A DNA stretch of 64,000 nucleotides from Planctomycetota bacterium (GCA_963204915.1 CAUJHS010000022.1:620001-684000), one strand, 5' to 3'. Positions 9,325-19,243 are shown, numbered from the stretch's first letter. The notes: generated by a model not told the origin, from the sequence alone. Made by a program: numbers and translations.

Positions 9325-11799
9325 ATGAACCGGCAACTACGCAGCGCAGTCGCGGTCTTGTTAACGGGTCTGGTGGTCCTCACGGGCTGCCATCCGACGC
9401 AGCCATTCTACCTGCATGAAGATGGCGACCTCTCCCATTACATCGAGACGGCGACAGAGATCGAACATCCCGATGTCGAGGCGCACAGCCTGGATGAGGT
9501 GAAGTTCGCCCAGGCGCCGCTCACCCTCAGCAACCCCGAACCGAAGGAGCTCTGGGACTTGTCGCTTGAGGAAGCCGTCGCGACGACCTTGCAAAACAGC
9601 AAGGTTCTACGCCAGTTAGGTGGCGCCGTGGCCGTGTTTCGCGGCCAACGCAACGCGCCCGATAACTTGCTGCGCTTCTCGGATCAAGCGAACACCATTT
9701 ATCAACCCGGGCTCCAATCGAGTTCGACGCTTAACTTCGGAGGCGCCTCGGGCATTCCCGGAGTGGGTATTCCTGGTTTGGGCTTGGCAGGCGTTCCGGG
9801 CACTCCGGGCGTCGGCGGCGGCCGAGCGGGCATCTCAGGTCAGGGTGTCGAAGACGCCTTGGCCGCACACGACGCTCACTTCAGCACCAGCATTTTTTGG
9901 AACACCACTGACCGGCCCCAAAACATTGACACTGGGCAAATCGGCGCCGACCGCTTCTCGCCCTTTGTGCTGCAAGACAACCAAGCGACCTTCCAATCGC
10001 AAATCGCCAAGCGAACGATGGAAGGAACCGAAATGTTCCTCCGCACCCGTACCAACTACGAACGCGGCAACTCGCGCGGCGGCGTGCAAGCACTCAACAG
10101 CTTCTACACGCAAGAAGTGGAAGTCGAAGCCCGGCACCCGTTGCTTCGTGGCAGCGGCACGCAGGTGAATCGGATTCCAATCATGTTGGCTCGCACGAAT
10201 GAAGACATCGCGCTGGCCGACTTTGAAGCGAACGTGCGGAACTTGGTGAGCGACGTTGAGACCGCCTACTGGGACTTGTACGCCTCCTATCGCGACCTGG
10301 AAGCCGCCAAGGCCGCTCGCGACAGCATGCTGGAGGTATGGCGCAACGCCTACGCGGGTTTGCTGGAAGGACGCGAGGGTGCAGAGTCGTACAACGAAGC
10401 TCAAGCCCGCGAACAATACCTCAGCTTCCGTTCGCAGGTCGAGGAAAACTACGTGGTGCTGCTCGCCCGCGAACGCAACCTGCGTTACCTGATGGGTTTG
10501 ACGACGTCGGATAGCCGGTTGGTGCGTCCCAAAGATGAGCCGACCACCGCCCTGGTCGAGTTCGAATGGTGCGAAGTGCAGGCCGAAGCCTTGGCCCGCA
10601 GCGCGGAACTGCGGCGGCACAAGTGGCGCATCAAGCAGCGTGAATTGGAATTGATTTACTATCGCAATCAACTCCTGCCGCAGCTCGACGTGGTGGGGCT
10701 GTACCGCTGGGTCGGTATGGGCGATCACTTGGCCTCGTCGGACCGCAACGGATTCGACTTCCCACAGGAGAACTCGACCGCCTGGGAAGGCTTGACCGAA
10801 GGCGATTACCAGGAAGCCCGGGTCGGCGTGCAGTTGTCGCCGCCGCAGTTTGGCGCCCGTCGCGAACTGGCGCGCATTCGCCATCAGCAACTGTTGCTGG
10901 CCGAATCGAAGGCGATTTTGGAAGACATGGAGCTGACGGTCCTGCATCGCGTGACGAATGCGATTGTCAATGCCGATGCGGAATACCATCTGGCTCAGTC
11001 GGCGTTCAATCGCTGGGTGGCGGCTCAACGCGAAGTCAATGCCCGCACGGCGGTCGTTCAGGAAGGCGGTAAGCCCGATCCGAACTTCGTCACTAACTTG
11101 TTAGACGCCTTACGCCGTCAGGCCGACGCGCAGCGGGAATACTATCAACGCCTGGTGAACTACAACAAAGCCATTGCTGACGTACACCTGGCCAAGGGGT
11201 CGCTGCTCGAATACGACGGCGTATTCCTGGCGGAAGGCCCCTGGCCGAAGAAAGCCTACTGGGACGCCCTGGGACACGCCCGGCAGCGAGACGCCAGCAT
11301 GTACTTGGACTACGGCTGGACGCAGCCCAAGGTGATCAGCCGCGGTCCGACGGATCAACTGACGCCGGGAGCCGTGGAAGGCGAAGCAATGCCGTTCGGT
11401 ATGCCCTCGTTGGCTCCGGCTCAGGAAGGCGAAGAGATTTTGACGCCGACGCCGATGCCGGAAGGCGGCGAGCAACCGGCGCCCGAGCAATTGCCCGCGC
11501 CGCCCACGCTGGATCGCTCGATCATGCTGCCCGAGTTCACCTCACGTAGCGGCGGCGAACCGTCGCGACCGAACGTGGCCAAGACGGCGGCTTCCAAGCA
11601 AGGCAACACGTTCGATTGGGGCAACGTCGGCGCCGACTCGCCGCGAAATTACGAAGTGCGACAGGCCGCGGCGGAGTTGGAGTTGGAGCCGCCGCAAAAC
11701 GCCGCAGGCGCCAAGAGCAACGCCATTCAATGGATTGAACCAGGGTCCACAAGTAGTCGGCCGATCGCTTCCGGAAATTGGAAGTCAACCGTCCGATAG
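9325..11799 (+). CDS. TolC-family outer-membrane efflux lipoprotein, copy 1
   Basis: 824 residues; start at ATG 9325 behind GGAACGGGA. The lipoprotein signal peptide ends in VLTGC (Cys22). The body is the TolC/OEP fold: two long helical repeats with coiled-coil character (for example EANVRNLVSDVETAYWDLYASY, split here by position near residues 310-330) and a periplasmic or outer-membrane channel role as exit duct for export systems. A Gly/Pro/Ile-rich insert (about residues 155-195) is absent from the second copy. The C-terminal 130 residues are a Pro/Glu-rich tail not found in classic TolC. No membrane-fusion or inner-membrane pump gene is adjacent, so the partner is encoded elsewhere. Its paralogue follows 149 bases downstream. 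Confidence 0.9.
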   Translation: MNRQLRSAVAVLLTGLVVLTGCHPTQPFYLHEDGDLSHYIETATEIEHPDVEAHSLDEVKFAQAPLTLSNPEPKELWDLSLEEAVATTLQNSKVLRQLGGAVAVFRGQRNAPDNLLRFSDQANTIYQPGLQSSSTLNFGGASGIPGVGIPGLGLAGVPGTPGVGGGRAGISGQGVEDALAAHDAHFSTSIFWNTTDRPQNIDTGQIGADRFSPFVLQDNQATFQSQIAKRTMEGTEMFLRTRTNYERGNSRGGVQALNSFYTQEVEVEARHPLLRGSGTQVNRIPIMLARTNEDIALADFEANVRNLVSDVETAYWDLYASYRDLEAAKAARDSMLEVWRNAYAGLLEGREGAESYNEAQAREQYLSFRSQVEENYVVLLARERNLRYLMGLTTSDSRLVRPKDEPTTALVEFEWCEVQAEALARSAELRRHKWRIKQRELELIYYRNQLLPQLDVVGLYRWVGMGDHLASSDRNGFDFPQENSTAWEGLTEGDYQEARVGVQLSPPQFGARRELARIRHQQLLLAESKAILEDMELTVLHRVTNAIVNADAEYHLAQSAFNRWVAAQREVNARTAVVQEGGKPDPNFVTNLLDALRRQADAQREYYQRLVNYNKAIADVHLAKGSLLEYDGVFLAEGPWPKKAYWDALGHARQRDASMYLDYGWTQPKVISRGPTDQLTPGAVEGEAMPFGMPSLAPAQEGEEILTPTPMPEGGEQPAPEQLPAPPTLDRSIMLPEFTSRSGGEPSRPNVAKTAASKQGNTFDWGNVGADSPRNYEVRQAAAELELEPPQNAAGAKSNAIQWIEPGSTSSRPIASGNWKSTVR

Positions 11800-11948
11800 A
11801 CATTAATCCTGGCGACCGTCAGGAAACGAAAACAATACAGCGAGCAGCAGGACAACGCGCACGGACGGCGCGGGCGACAAGCCCAGCGCCTTTCGTGCGT
11901 TTAAGCCTGCGGCTCGCGTACATGCGTTTTAGGCGAAGGGGGGATCTC

Positions 11949-14357
11949 ATGCACCGGCCTCACGGACGATGGCCGCGGTGGGTGTTGTTGTGGCTTGCCG
12001 TGCTCTCGGGCTGCCAGCCGCGCCATCCGTGGTATTTGACGCGCAACGACGACCTGGCCACGTACATCGACGCCGCCACGGAGTTGGCCTATCCCGATGT
12101 CGATCGCCCCATGTTGGCGGAAGTCACCAATGCGGGGCCGCCCATGACGCTGAACCACTCGGAGTTCCGAGAGTTCTGGGATCTCTCGCTGCAAGAGGCG
12201 CTCAATATCGCCCTGCACAACAGCAAAGTAATTCGCACCGTGGGCGGCGTGCGCGTGCAAGGCCAGCCCGACGCGCTGATCGCGCGTCCTGAAACCGTGG
12301 GAACGGTGTATGATCCCGCGCTGATCGAAAGCGACCCGAATTTTGGCGTCGAAGCGGCGTTGTCTGAGTTCGACGCCCAATTTGCGTCCAGCCTGTTCTG
12401 GAACACGCGCGACCGGCCGCAGAATTTCGGCGGAGGAATCGCCGGACAATTCTTTCCGCAGGTTACGAGCCAGTTTGCAGCCACTTACACCACCGAAGTT
12501 CGCAAACGTTCCGCAACGGGAACGCAGTTCTTTGCGCGGAACATTACCGAATACGATCGCGGCAACGCGGGCGGCGCCTCCCGCGCCTTGCCGAGTGTTT
12601 ACACGACGCAATTTGAGGCCGAACTGCGGCATCCGCTCTTGCGCGGCAATGGCGCCCGGGTCAACCGCGTGCCGTTGTTGATTGCGCGCATTCGCACCGA
12701 TATTTCGCTCGCCGAGTTTGAAGCCAACGTGCGCAATTTGGTGCAAGACGTAGAAAACGCGTACTGGGACTTACATTGCGCATATCACAATCTGCAAACC
12801 ACGAAGGTAGCGCGCGACAGCGCGCTGGTGTCGTGGCGCATTGCCTACAATAAGTTTCAAGCGGGCACCGAGCCGCGACAAGTGGAAGCCCAAGCCCGGC
12901 AACAATACTTCACCTTCCGCTTCCAGGCCGAGGCGGCCTTGAACGAACTGTATAATTCGGAGACCAACCTCCGTTGGCTGATGGGGTTAACCGCATCCGA
13001 CGGCCGATTGATTCGTCCCACCGACGACCCAACGATGGCGAAGGTCTCTTTTGATTGGCCTACGGTGAACGCCGAAGGGCTGGTGCGCAGCCCTGAGCTG
13101 CGCCGCATCAAGTGGTTCGTCAAACAACGAGAGTTGGAGCAAATTGCGGCCCGTAACCGCTTGCTGCCCGACTTGAACATGGTGGCCCTTTACCGCTGGG
13201 TGGGCCTTGGCGACGAGTTGATCCGAGCCGACCGCACTGGGCTCGACTTCCCAGCGCCGGGATCGACCGCCTTTGAAACTCTTACCCAAGGCAATTACGA
13301 GGAGTCACGGGTGGGGTTCGACTTCGCCTTTCCTATTGGCTTCCGTCAAGAGTATGCGCAAGTTCGCAACGCCCAGTTGAATCTGGCGCGCGAGCACGCC
13401 CGGCTGGAAGACGCCGAGCTGAACGTATCGAACGCCTTAGCGCAGGCCATTCGCAACTTAGACGCGCAGTATAACTTTGCGTTGTCGCACTTCAACGCAC
13501 GCATCGCTGCGGCGCAAGAAGTCGAATCGGTCACGCAACTCTATGAGCAAGGTCTCGCGACGCTTGATCTGGTGTTGCAAGCGCAACAACGTCGGGCCAA
13601 CTCCGAGATTCAGTTCTTCCGCGCATTGTGTGAATACAACAAGGCCATTGCCTTCGTGCATTTCCGCAAGGGTTCTTTGCTGGAGTACAACAGCGTGTAT
13701 CTGGCGGAAGGCCCCTGGCCCGCGAAGGCGTATTTCGACGCGGAAGGGCACGCCAAGCGTCGCGCCGCCAGCTTCTATCTCGACTACGGTTGGACGCAAC
13801 CGCCGCCGGTGTCGATTGGTCCGGCGCCGCGGGGCGTGTTTGGAGGGGGCGATCCGCCTGGCTTTGAATTCGCCCATCCCGACGCCGTCCCGGCGAACGC
13901 CGAACCGATTCCCACGCCTTTGCCGGACTCGGGCGCGCCGCCCCAACCGCTTCCGGCGCCTCCCGCGGGAGCCAGCCAGTTGGACTTGGCGCCGCCCTCG
14001 CCTCCTAGCCTCAGCGGGCGGTTCGATGGCGACCCTGGCGTGTTGCGCACCATGGGACGCCACCCGAGCCGCCCAACGCCCGCATCCCATGCCGGCGTCG
14101 CCGCGCTGCCAACAGCCTATCCCACATTCCAACCCGGCAGCGCGACCGCGATGTCCTACCGCGGCCTGGGCTCGGCGCCGGCAGTAGGGGCCATGCGTCC
14201 TCAAGGCGCCATGCCGCCGCCAACGCAACATGCCGCGCCTCCGCCATCCAGTCGTCGGACCGTGGAGCCAGCCGCGTTTTACGCGCCGGTTGAGCCGCCC
14301 AGGCAAGATCCGTTCCACCGCTTGCCGCCCATCGGCGTCACCAACGGTGCGCCGTAA
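11949..14357 (+). CDS. TolC-family outer-membrane efflux lipoprotein, copy 2
   Basis: 802 residues from ATG 11949, with a strong GAAGGGGGGAT ribosome site. The lipobox is VLSGC, again with Cys22. It is clearly paralogous to the upstream gene: both share the N-terminal pattern xxPxYLxxxxDLxxYIxxATE, the segments WDLSLxEA and NSKV, and the block VNRxPxxxAR followed by FEANVRNL. It lacks the Gly-rich insert of copy 1 and has a longer Pro/Ala-rich C-terminal tail (about residues 620-800), probably disordered. The role is predicted to be an outer-membrane duct, possibly forming mixed trimers with copy 1, which is speculation. Confidence 0.9.
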   Translation: MHRPHGRWPRWVLLWLAVLSGCQPRHPWYLTRNDDLATYIDAATELAYPDVDRPMLAEVTNAGPPMTLNHSEFREFWDLSLQEALNIALHNSKVIRTVGGVRVQGQPDALIARPETVGTVYDPALIESDPNFGVEAALSEFDAQFASSLFWNTRDRPQNFGGGIAGQFFPQVTSQFAATYTTEVRKRSATGTQFFARNITEYDRGNAGGASRALPSVYTTQFEAELRHPLLRGNGARVNRVPLLIARIRTDISLAEFEANVRNLVQDVENAYWDLHCAYHNLQTTKVARDSALVSWRIAYNKFQAGTEPRQVEAQARQQYFTFRFQAEAALNELYNSETNLRWLMGLTASDGRLIRPTDDPTMAKVSFDWPTVNAEGLVRSPELRRIKWFVKQRELEQIAARNRLLPDLNMVALYRWVGLGDELIRADRTGLDFPAPGSTAFETLTQGNYEESRVGFDFAFPIGFRQEYAQVRNAQLNLAREHARLEDAELNVSNALAQAIRNLDAQYNFALSHFNARIAAAQEVESVTQLYEQGLATLDLVLQAQQRRANSEIQFFRALCEYNKAIAFVHFRKGSLLEYNSVYLAEGPWPAKAYFDAEGHAKRRAASFYLDYGWTQPPPVSIGPAPRGVFGGGDPPGFEFAHPDAVPANAEPIPTPLPDSGAPPQPLPAPPAGASQLDLAPPSPPSLSGRFDGDPGVLRTMGRHPSRPTPASHAGVAALPTAYPTFQPGSATAMSYRGLGSAPAVGAMRPQGAMPPPTQHAAPPPSSRRTVEPAAFYAPVEPPRQDPFHRLPPIGVTNGAP

Positions 14358-14473
14358 CCGCCCGGTTTCACGGCGCGGGCGCGTTCAAACTGCACCGAAT
14401 TGCTTCCGCAGGAGTACGAGGGCTACACTACAACGTCGTTCGCCCTCTCTACTCCTTTGACCAGGAAGCAACT

Positions 14474-16132
14474 ATGCGCCGCTTCAACGCGCTCGCCCGC
14501 ACGGTTCCGCTCGCAATTGCGACGGGCGAGATCGGCTCGCCCGTGGCGGTCCGAATCATCGCTCATCTGGCCGCCGATCACGGTCTTTTGGAACGACTTG
14601 CGGCGCGCTGTTTGGCGGAAGCCTCGTCATGGCTTCAAGGCGAGCCGAGCACGCTTCAAGCCCTGGGGGGTTCCGCGCACGGACAAATCAGCCTGTTGGC
14701 CGCATTCGAGCGAGGACAATCGGCACTTGTTTCGGTAGGAGCCTGCGGTGTCGGCCAGCCCCGTCTGGAATGCGTGGTATGGGGCAATCGCGGCGTATTG
14801 TCTTGGGAAGAAGGTGACGACTGGTTGGATGTCGAAGACCGAGACACGGAGCCGCCGTTGAACGAGGAGGCCGGAAAGCAACTGGCGAGCATTCGCAACG
14901 CGCTGCATGCGTCGGCGTCCTCAGCCGCTCCGCCACAATCCGGGCAAACGCGCGCGGCGTGGACCTCGCCGCGTACGCCCAAGCCGCTGGCGCCGCCCTA
15001 CGGCGTGTTGTTGGTTTCGGGCGATCATACCCATCAATCCAACTACGCAGAGGCTTTGGCCGCCGATGGTCGCTGTCGCTTAATCGGCCTGACCGATGAA
15101 GCCAACGTGACGCCGCAACGCCGCGAGCTCAATGAGCGTTTGGCCCGCCGGCTAAACATTCCTCTCCTGCCCGACTTGGCCCAAGCTCTCCACCGCGACG
15201 ACGTGCAAATTGTCAGCATTTGTGCTGAGCCCATGCGTCGCGGACGAATCATCGTCCAAGCGGCCCAGGCGGGCAAACATCTCTATCTGGATAAACCGTT
15301 GGCAGGATCCGTTGGCGACGCACGCCGCATTGTCACCGCGGTCGAACAGGCGGGCGTTACCGCGCACATGTTCAGTCTGGCGCCGCTCGAACCCGCGCAG
15401 CGTCTGCAGCGCGTCATTCAGTCGGGCGAACTGGGAGCGCTCACGGCCTTGCACTTCGATCTTTGTTTCGCCAAGGGTGATCCAGGAACCGCCCGCTTAG
15501 GGCAAACTCGCCGCGAAACGCCAGAGCCGACCGAGTATGAACTTCCCGACGCCAAGCGCGAAATGACCAACGTGGGCGTGTACCCCCTGGTCGCGCTGTT
15601 GTGGACGGTGGGAAGAAAGGTGCGTCGAGTCGCGGCGACCACTGGCAATTATTTCTTTCAAGAGCATCAAGCCCGCGATATGGAGGACTTTGGTCAGATG
15701 CTGCTTGAGCTGGACGATGGCGCGGTCGCCACCGTCAGCGCAGGACGGGCCGGATGGCGGTCTCATCCGAGTTCCGGACTGAACCGAACGTGTGTCATTG
15801 GCTCGAAGCGTATCGCCGTGTTCGATGCGCATCGCCCCCGAATCGCCGTTTGGGCCGACGTACCCGGCTGGGCGCCTCCCCAGCGCGACCCCGACGACCC
15901 GATGAGCATGTGGGGGCATCCCAAGAAACCGCAGTATACGGCGCAGCCCAAACAAGCTTGGATTACACCTCCCGCGCCAGGTCCCGTCGCCGACGCAAAG
16001 TACTTTCTCGACTGCTTGCAAACCGGTCGCGCCAGCGAAATCAATGCGATGTTGGCTGCCCACACGACCGAAATCCTCCTCGCTGCGTATCGCTCCGCCG
16101 CGAATGGTAGTGCGATGACGGCGCTTTCCTGA
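14474..16132 (+). CDS. Gfo/Idh/MocA-family oxidoreductase with extra N-terminal domain
   Basis: 552 residues; start at ATG 14474 with AGGAAG 7 bases upstream. Residues about 175-550 form a Gfo/Idh/MocA oxidoreductase: a Rossmann-type half with VQIVSICAEP and the conserved LDKPLA motif (the family's EKP), then the alpha/beta dimerisation half. These enzymes usually oxidise or reduce sugars or inositols with NAD(P). The first about 165 residues are additional. Their segment from LQGEPSTLQALGG through VVWGNRGVLSWEEGDDW resembles a fragment of the C-terminal half of the same family. The usual GxGxxG is degenerate here (LLVSGDHTHQ), so cofactor binding is uncertain. The GH127 gene downstream suggests sugar metabolism. 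Confidence 0.85.
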   Translation: MRRFNALARTVPLAIATGEIGSPVAVRIIAHLAADHGLLERLAARCLAEASSWLQGEPSTLQALGGSAHGQISLLAAFERGQSALVSVGACGVGQPRLECVVWGNRGVLSWEEGDDWLDVEDRDTEPPLNEEAGKQLASIRNALHASASSAAPPQSGQTRAAWTSPRTPKPLAPPYGVLLVSGDHTHQSNYAEALAADGRCRLIGLTDEANVTPQRRELNERLARRLNIPLLPDLAQALHRDDVQIVSICAEPMRRGRIIVQAAQAGKHLYLDKPLAGSVGDARRIVTAVEQAGVTAHMFSLAPLEPAQRLQRVIQSGELGALTALHFDLCFAKGDPGTARLGQTRRETPEPTEYELPDAKREMTNVGVYPLVALLWTVGRKVRRVAATTGNYFFQEHQARDMEDFGQMLLELDDGAVATVSAGRAGWRSHPSSGLNRTCVIGSKRIAVFDAHRPRIAVWADVPGWAPPQRDPDDPMSMWGHPKKPQYTAQPKQAWITPPAPGPVADAKYFLDCLQTGRASEINAMLAAHTTEILLAAYRSAANGSAMTALS

Positions 16133-16373
16133 ACCACATCAACAACTCGCTGGAAGGTTACCCTGCGGTATCGCGCGAACGGGTTCGTCGTTCCGAAGCG
16201 ACCGGCGTCGGCAAGGCGCCGCTCCCCTCGGCGCGCTGGCGGCGATAAAATCGAGTTTGGGTGTGCGAAGCGCCGCGCTGACAGATCTTGCGCATTTCAC
16301 GAAATCGCATAACCAGGGTGTGATCGAACCTTCCTCCGCACCTGCTCCTGCTCCGGCAACTTTCGGAGGCGCC

Positions 16374-18797
16374 ATGAACCGTTCAACGTGGATGTCGCTG
16401 GCGTGTGTTGGGTTGGCTTGCTGCGTCGCCTCGGCCGCCGCGCGCGACCCGATCTATGTGGCCAATCGCGAGCCGCTCGCGCCGGCCCGGTTGATCAAGC
16501 TTCCGATGGGAAGCATCAAGCCGCAAGGCTGGCTGCGTCGGCAACTTGAATCGGAGGCTGCCGGCATGACGGGACGTTTGCCCGAGTTGTCGCCGTGGGT
16601 TCGTTTTGAAGAAAGCCCCTGGGCGCGCCCGGACGGCAAGAGCGACCGTGGCTGGGAGGAACTGCCCTACTGGCTGCGCGGGTATGGCGACTTGGGCTAT
16701 GTCCTGCACGATGAGACGATCATCGCCGAAACTCGCAAGTGGGTCGACGCGATTCTGGCCGGCCAAGAAGAGAACGGTTGGTTTGGTCCGCGCTCGCTCA
16801 AAACGTCGCTCGACGGCAAGCCGGATCTCTGGCCGCATATGCTCGTGCTCAACATTCTGCAAAGCCATTACGAGTTCACCAGCGACGAGCGCGTGCTGCC
16901 CTTCATGCTCAAGTACCATCGCTGGCTTGACGCACAACCGCCAGAGACGTTCGCCGTCGGATACTGGCCCAAGCTGCGTTGGAGCGACAACCTGGAAACC
17001 ATTTACTGGCTGTACAACCGCACGGGCGAAGCGTGGCTGCTCCCGTTGGCCGAGCGCATACACGCGAACATGGGGCGGTGGAGCGAAGGCGTTGTCAACT
17101 GGCACAATGTGAACATCGCTCAAGGATTCCGCACGCCGGGCATCTATTACCTTCAAGCCAAAGACCACAAATTCCTGGAGCAAACCGAACGGAATTATCA
17201 GCAAGTGATGCTTGCCTACGGGCAATTCCCCGGCGGAGGATTCGCAGGCGATGAGAACTGCCGGCCCGGTTATCACGACCCGCGGCAAGGCTTCGAAACG
17301 TGCGGCATCGTGGAGTTCATGCACAGTTTCGAGTTACTCACGCGCATTTCGGGCGATGCTCGTTGGGCGGACCGTTGCGAGGAACTGGCCTTCAATTCTC
17401 TGCCTGCCGCGATTGCGCCCGATTGGAAATCGCTGCATTACTTGACCAGCGCGAACATGGTCCAGTTGGACCGCAACAACAAGGCGCCGTCGATCCAAAA
17501 CCACGGCACGATGTTCTCGTTCAGCCCCTACGAGGTGTATCGCTGCTGCCAGCATAATGTTTCGCACGGCTGGCCTTACTACGCCGAAGAGCTCTGGTTG
17601 GCGACGGCCGATGGCGGTCTTTGCGCTTCCTTGTATGCAGCCAGCGAAGTTACCGCGCGAGTGGCGGAGGGCGCCACCGTCACCATTACCGAAACGACGG
17701 ATTACCCGTTCGGCGATGCAATTCAGTTCACCATCAAAACCGCTCAGCCCGTGGCGTTCCCGCTGCATCTGCGCGTTCCGCAATGGTGCTCGGAACCGCA
17801 AGCCACGGTGAACGGCGAAGCGTTTCCCCTCGATGCAAAGCCCGCTTCGTACGCGGTGATCGAGCGAACGTGGCGCAACGGCGACGTTGTCCTGCTGCGG
17901 TTGCCCATGCGGCTCTCGGTGCGCCGTTGGGAACGAAACCAGAACTCAGCGTCGGTTCACTACGGGCCGTTGGCGTTTTCGCTGAAGATTGGCGAACGTT
18001 GGAGCCGTTACGGCGACCGCGATCCCGCCTGGCCCGAGTGGGAAGTCTTCCCCACGACCGCGTGGAACTACGGACTCGAACTGGGCGAAGAAAACCCCGA
18101 AGCGGCGTTTGAGTTAGTTCCAAAGACAAGGCCGCTGGCCGACAATCCCTTTAGCGTTAACCACGCGCCGCTTGAACTTCGCGCCACGGCGCGCAAGATT
18201 CCCAACTGGCGGCAAGACGCGCTGGGCGTTGTCGGGAAGTTACAGCCCAGTCCGGTGCATTCTAACGAACCAAGCGAGACCATCACGCTAGTTCCCATGG
18301 GCGCGGCTCGCTTGCGCATCACCATGTTTCCGGTGATTGGCGCCGGGCCGGACGCACACGAATGGACCGAAACACCACAGCCGCCGGTCAGCGCCTCGCA
18401 CGTGCACGCCAGCGATAGCGCCGAGGCGATGATCGACGGCTTATTGCCGAAATCATCCAACGATCAAACCATCCCGCGTTTCACCTGGTGGGATCATCAA
18501 GGAACCAAGGAATGGGTGGAGTGGCGGTTTGATCGGCCGCGACGTGTTCGCGCCGTCGAAGTGTACTGGTTCGACGACACCGGAACGGGCAAATGCCGCG
18601 TTCCGCAATCGTGGAAACTCTCGTACCTCACCGGTGATAGGTGGCGCGAAGTGGAGCAAGCCGGCAGCTATGGCGTTCGCAAGGACGCATTCAACCGCGT
18701 CACCTTTCAGGACGTGGAAACCCACGCGCTGCGAATTGACGTGCAGTTGCAGGAGAACTTCTCCGGAGGAGTGCTCGAATGGCGCGTGGTGGAATAA
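16374..18797 (+). CDS. Secreted glycoside hydrolase family 127 (beta-L-arabinofuranosidase-like, DUF1680)
   Basis: 807 residues; start at ATG 16374 preceded by CGGAGG and opening a signal peptide ending ASAAA. Residues about 30-650 match the GH127 (alpha/alpha)6-barrel plus beta domains. The catalytic zinc-cysteine site of the family is visible: Glu308 and Cys310 (FETCGIVEF) and the Cys391-Cys392 pair (RCCQHN), corresponding to the Glu338/Cys340 and Cys417/Cys418 set of Bifidobacterium HypBA1. The last about 140 residues form a separate beta-rich module (VEWRFDRPRRVRAVEVYWF) like an F5/8-type carbohydrate-binding domain. Predicted to release L-arabinofuranose or related sugars in the periplasm; actual substrate unknown. 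Confidence 0.92.
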   Translation: MNRSTWMSLACVGLACCVASAAARDPIYVANREPLAPARLIKLPMGSIKPQGWLRRQLESEAAGMTGRLPELSPWVRFEESPWARPDGKSDRGWEELPYWLRGYGDLGYVLHDETIIAETRKWVDAILAGQEENGWFGPRSLKTSLDGKPDLWPHMLVLNILQSHYEFTSDERVLPFMLKYHRWLDAQPPETFAVGYWPKLRWSDNLETIYWLYNRTGEAWLLPLAERIHANMGRWSEGVVNWHNVNIAQGFRTPGIYYLQAKDHKFLEQTERNYQQVMLAYGQFPGGGFAGDENCRPGYHDPRQGFETCGIVEFMHSFELLTRISGDARWADRCEELAFNSLPAAIAPDWKSLHYLTSANMVQLDRNNKAPSIQNHGTMFSFSPYEVYRCCQHNVSHGWPYYAEELWLATADGGLCASLYAASEVTARVAEGATVTITETTDYPFGDAIQFTIKTAQPVAFPLHLRVPQWCSEPQATVNGEAFPLDAKPASYAVIERTWRNGDVVLLRLPMRLSVRRWERNQNSASVHYGPLAFSLKIGERWSRYGDRDPAWPEWEVFPTTAWNYGLELGEENPEAAFELVPKTRPLADNPFSVNHAPLELRATARKIPNWRQDALGVVGKLQPSPVHSNEPSETITLVPMGAARLRITMFPVIGAGPDAHEWTETPQPPVSASHVHASDSAEAMIDGLLPKSSNDQTIPRFTWWDHQGTKEWVEWRFDRPRRVRAVEVYWFDDTGTGKCRVPQSWKLSYLTGDRWREVEQAGSYGVRKDAFNRVTFQDVETHALRIDVQLQENFSGGVLEWRVVE

Positions 18798-18815
18798 ATC
18801 GTCCCTACAGCTCGC

Positions 18816-19130
18816 TTATTGACCCGGCCGCAGCCGAGTCAGACGGAAGCCCTCCTCGACGCGCATGAGCGTGTCCCACCACAGATCGCCGTCGTAGCGA
18901 TAGCGGAGTTGGACGCCGCGCACGCTTTTCTCTAAGAGCAATCGCTGGGCGTCGTCCAGGGTGAGCGGCTCCTCGCGCACGTGTTGCCGCGAACCAAACT
19001 TGGCCAGCACTTCGATCACCTGCGCACAAGCGCGAATATCGGCGAACAACTGTTCGACGGTTGACGCATCGAGCACCGCTTGCTGGATATCGGGCAACTT
19101 CATCGCCGCCGAGGTTTCATTCGTAATCAT
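18816..19130 (-). CDS. Small protein of unknown function, last gene of the nap unit
   Basis: 104 residues. The start at 19130 is supported by a GGAGGT ribosome site 7 bases upstream; the frame stays open upstream, but that part is not conserved-looking. It is acidic, has no signal peptide or membrane helix, and appears to be an alpha/beta cytoplasmic protein with a distinctive C-terminal block (VQLRYRYDGDLWWDTLM). It follows the NapB-like gene by 113 bases on the same strand; that gap holds a short 7-bp inverted repeat (TTCAACG 19215-19221, CGTTGAA 19230-19236). Position suggests a role in nitrate reductase maturation or regulation, but there is no family evidence from the sequence. Confidence 0.75.
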   Translation of the reverse strand: MITNETSAAMKLPDIQQAVLDASTVEQLFADIRACAQVIEVLAKFGSRQHVREEPLTLDDAQRLLLEKSVRGVQLRYRYDGDLWWDTLMRVEEGFRLTRLRPGQ

Positions 19131-19243
19131 TGAATCCACCTCCGTTTCACAGTTTCCCAATTTCAACGTTTCCTCTCGGGAAGCACTTCGCCTGGCGGCG
19201 TGCGCCGGGAGCGGTTCAACGTTGCACCACGTTGAAACGTCGT

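Noticed and set aside
9835-11028. Leftward open frame opposite the first TolC gene
   Set aside because: No ribosome site and no motif; the TolC gene on the other strand has signal peptide and family features.
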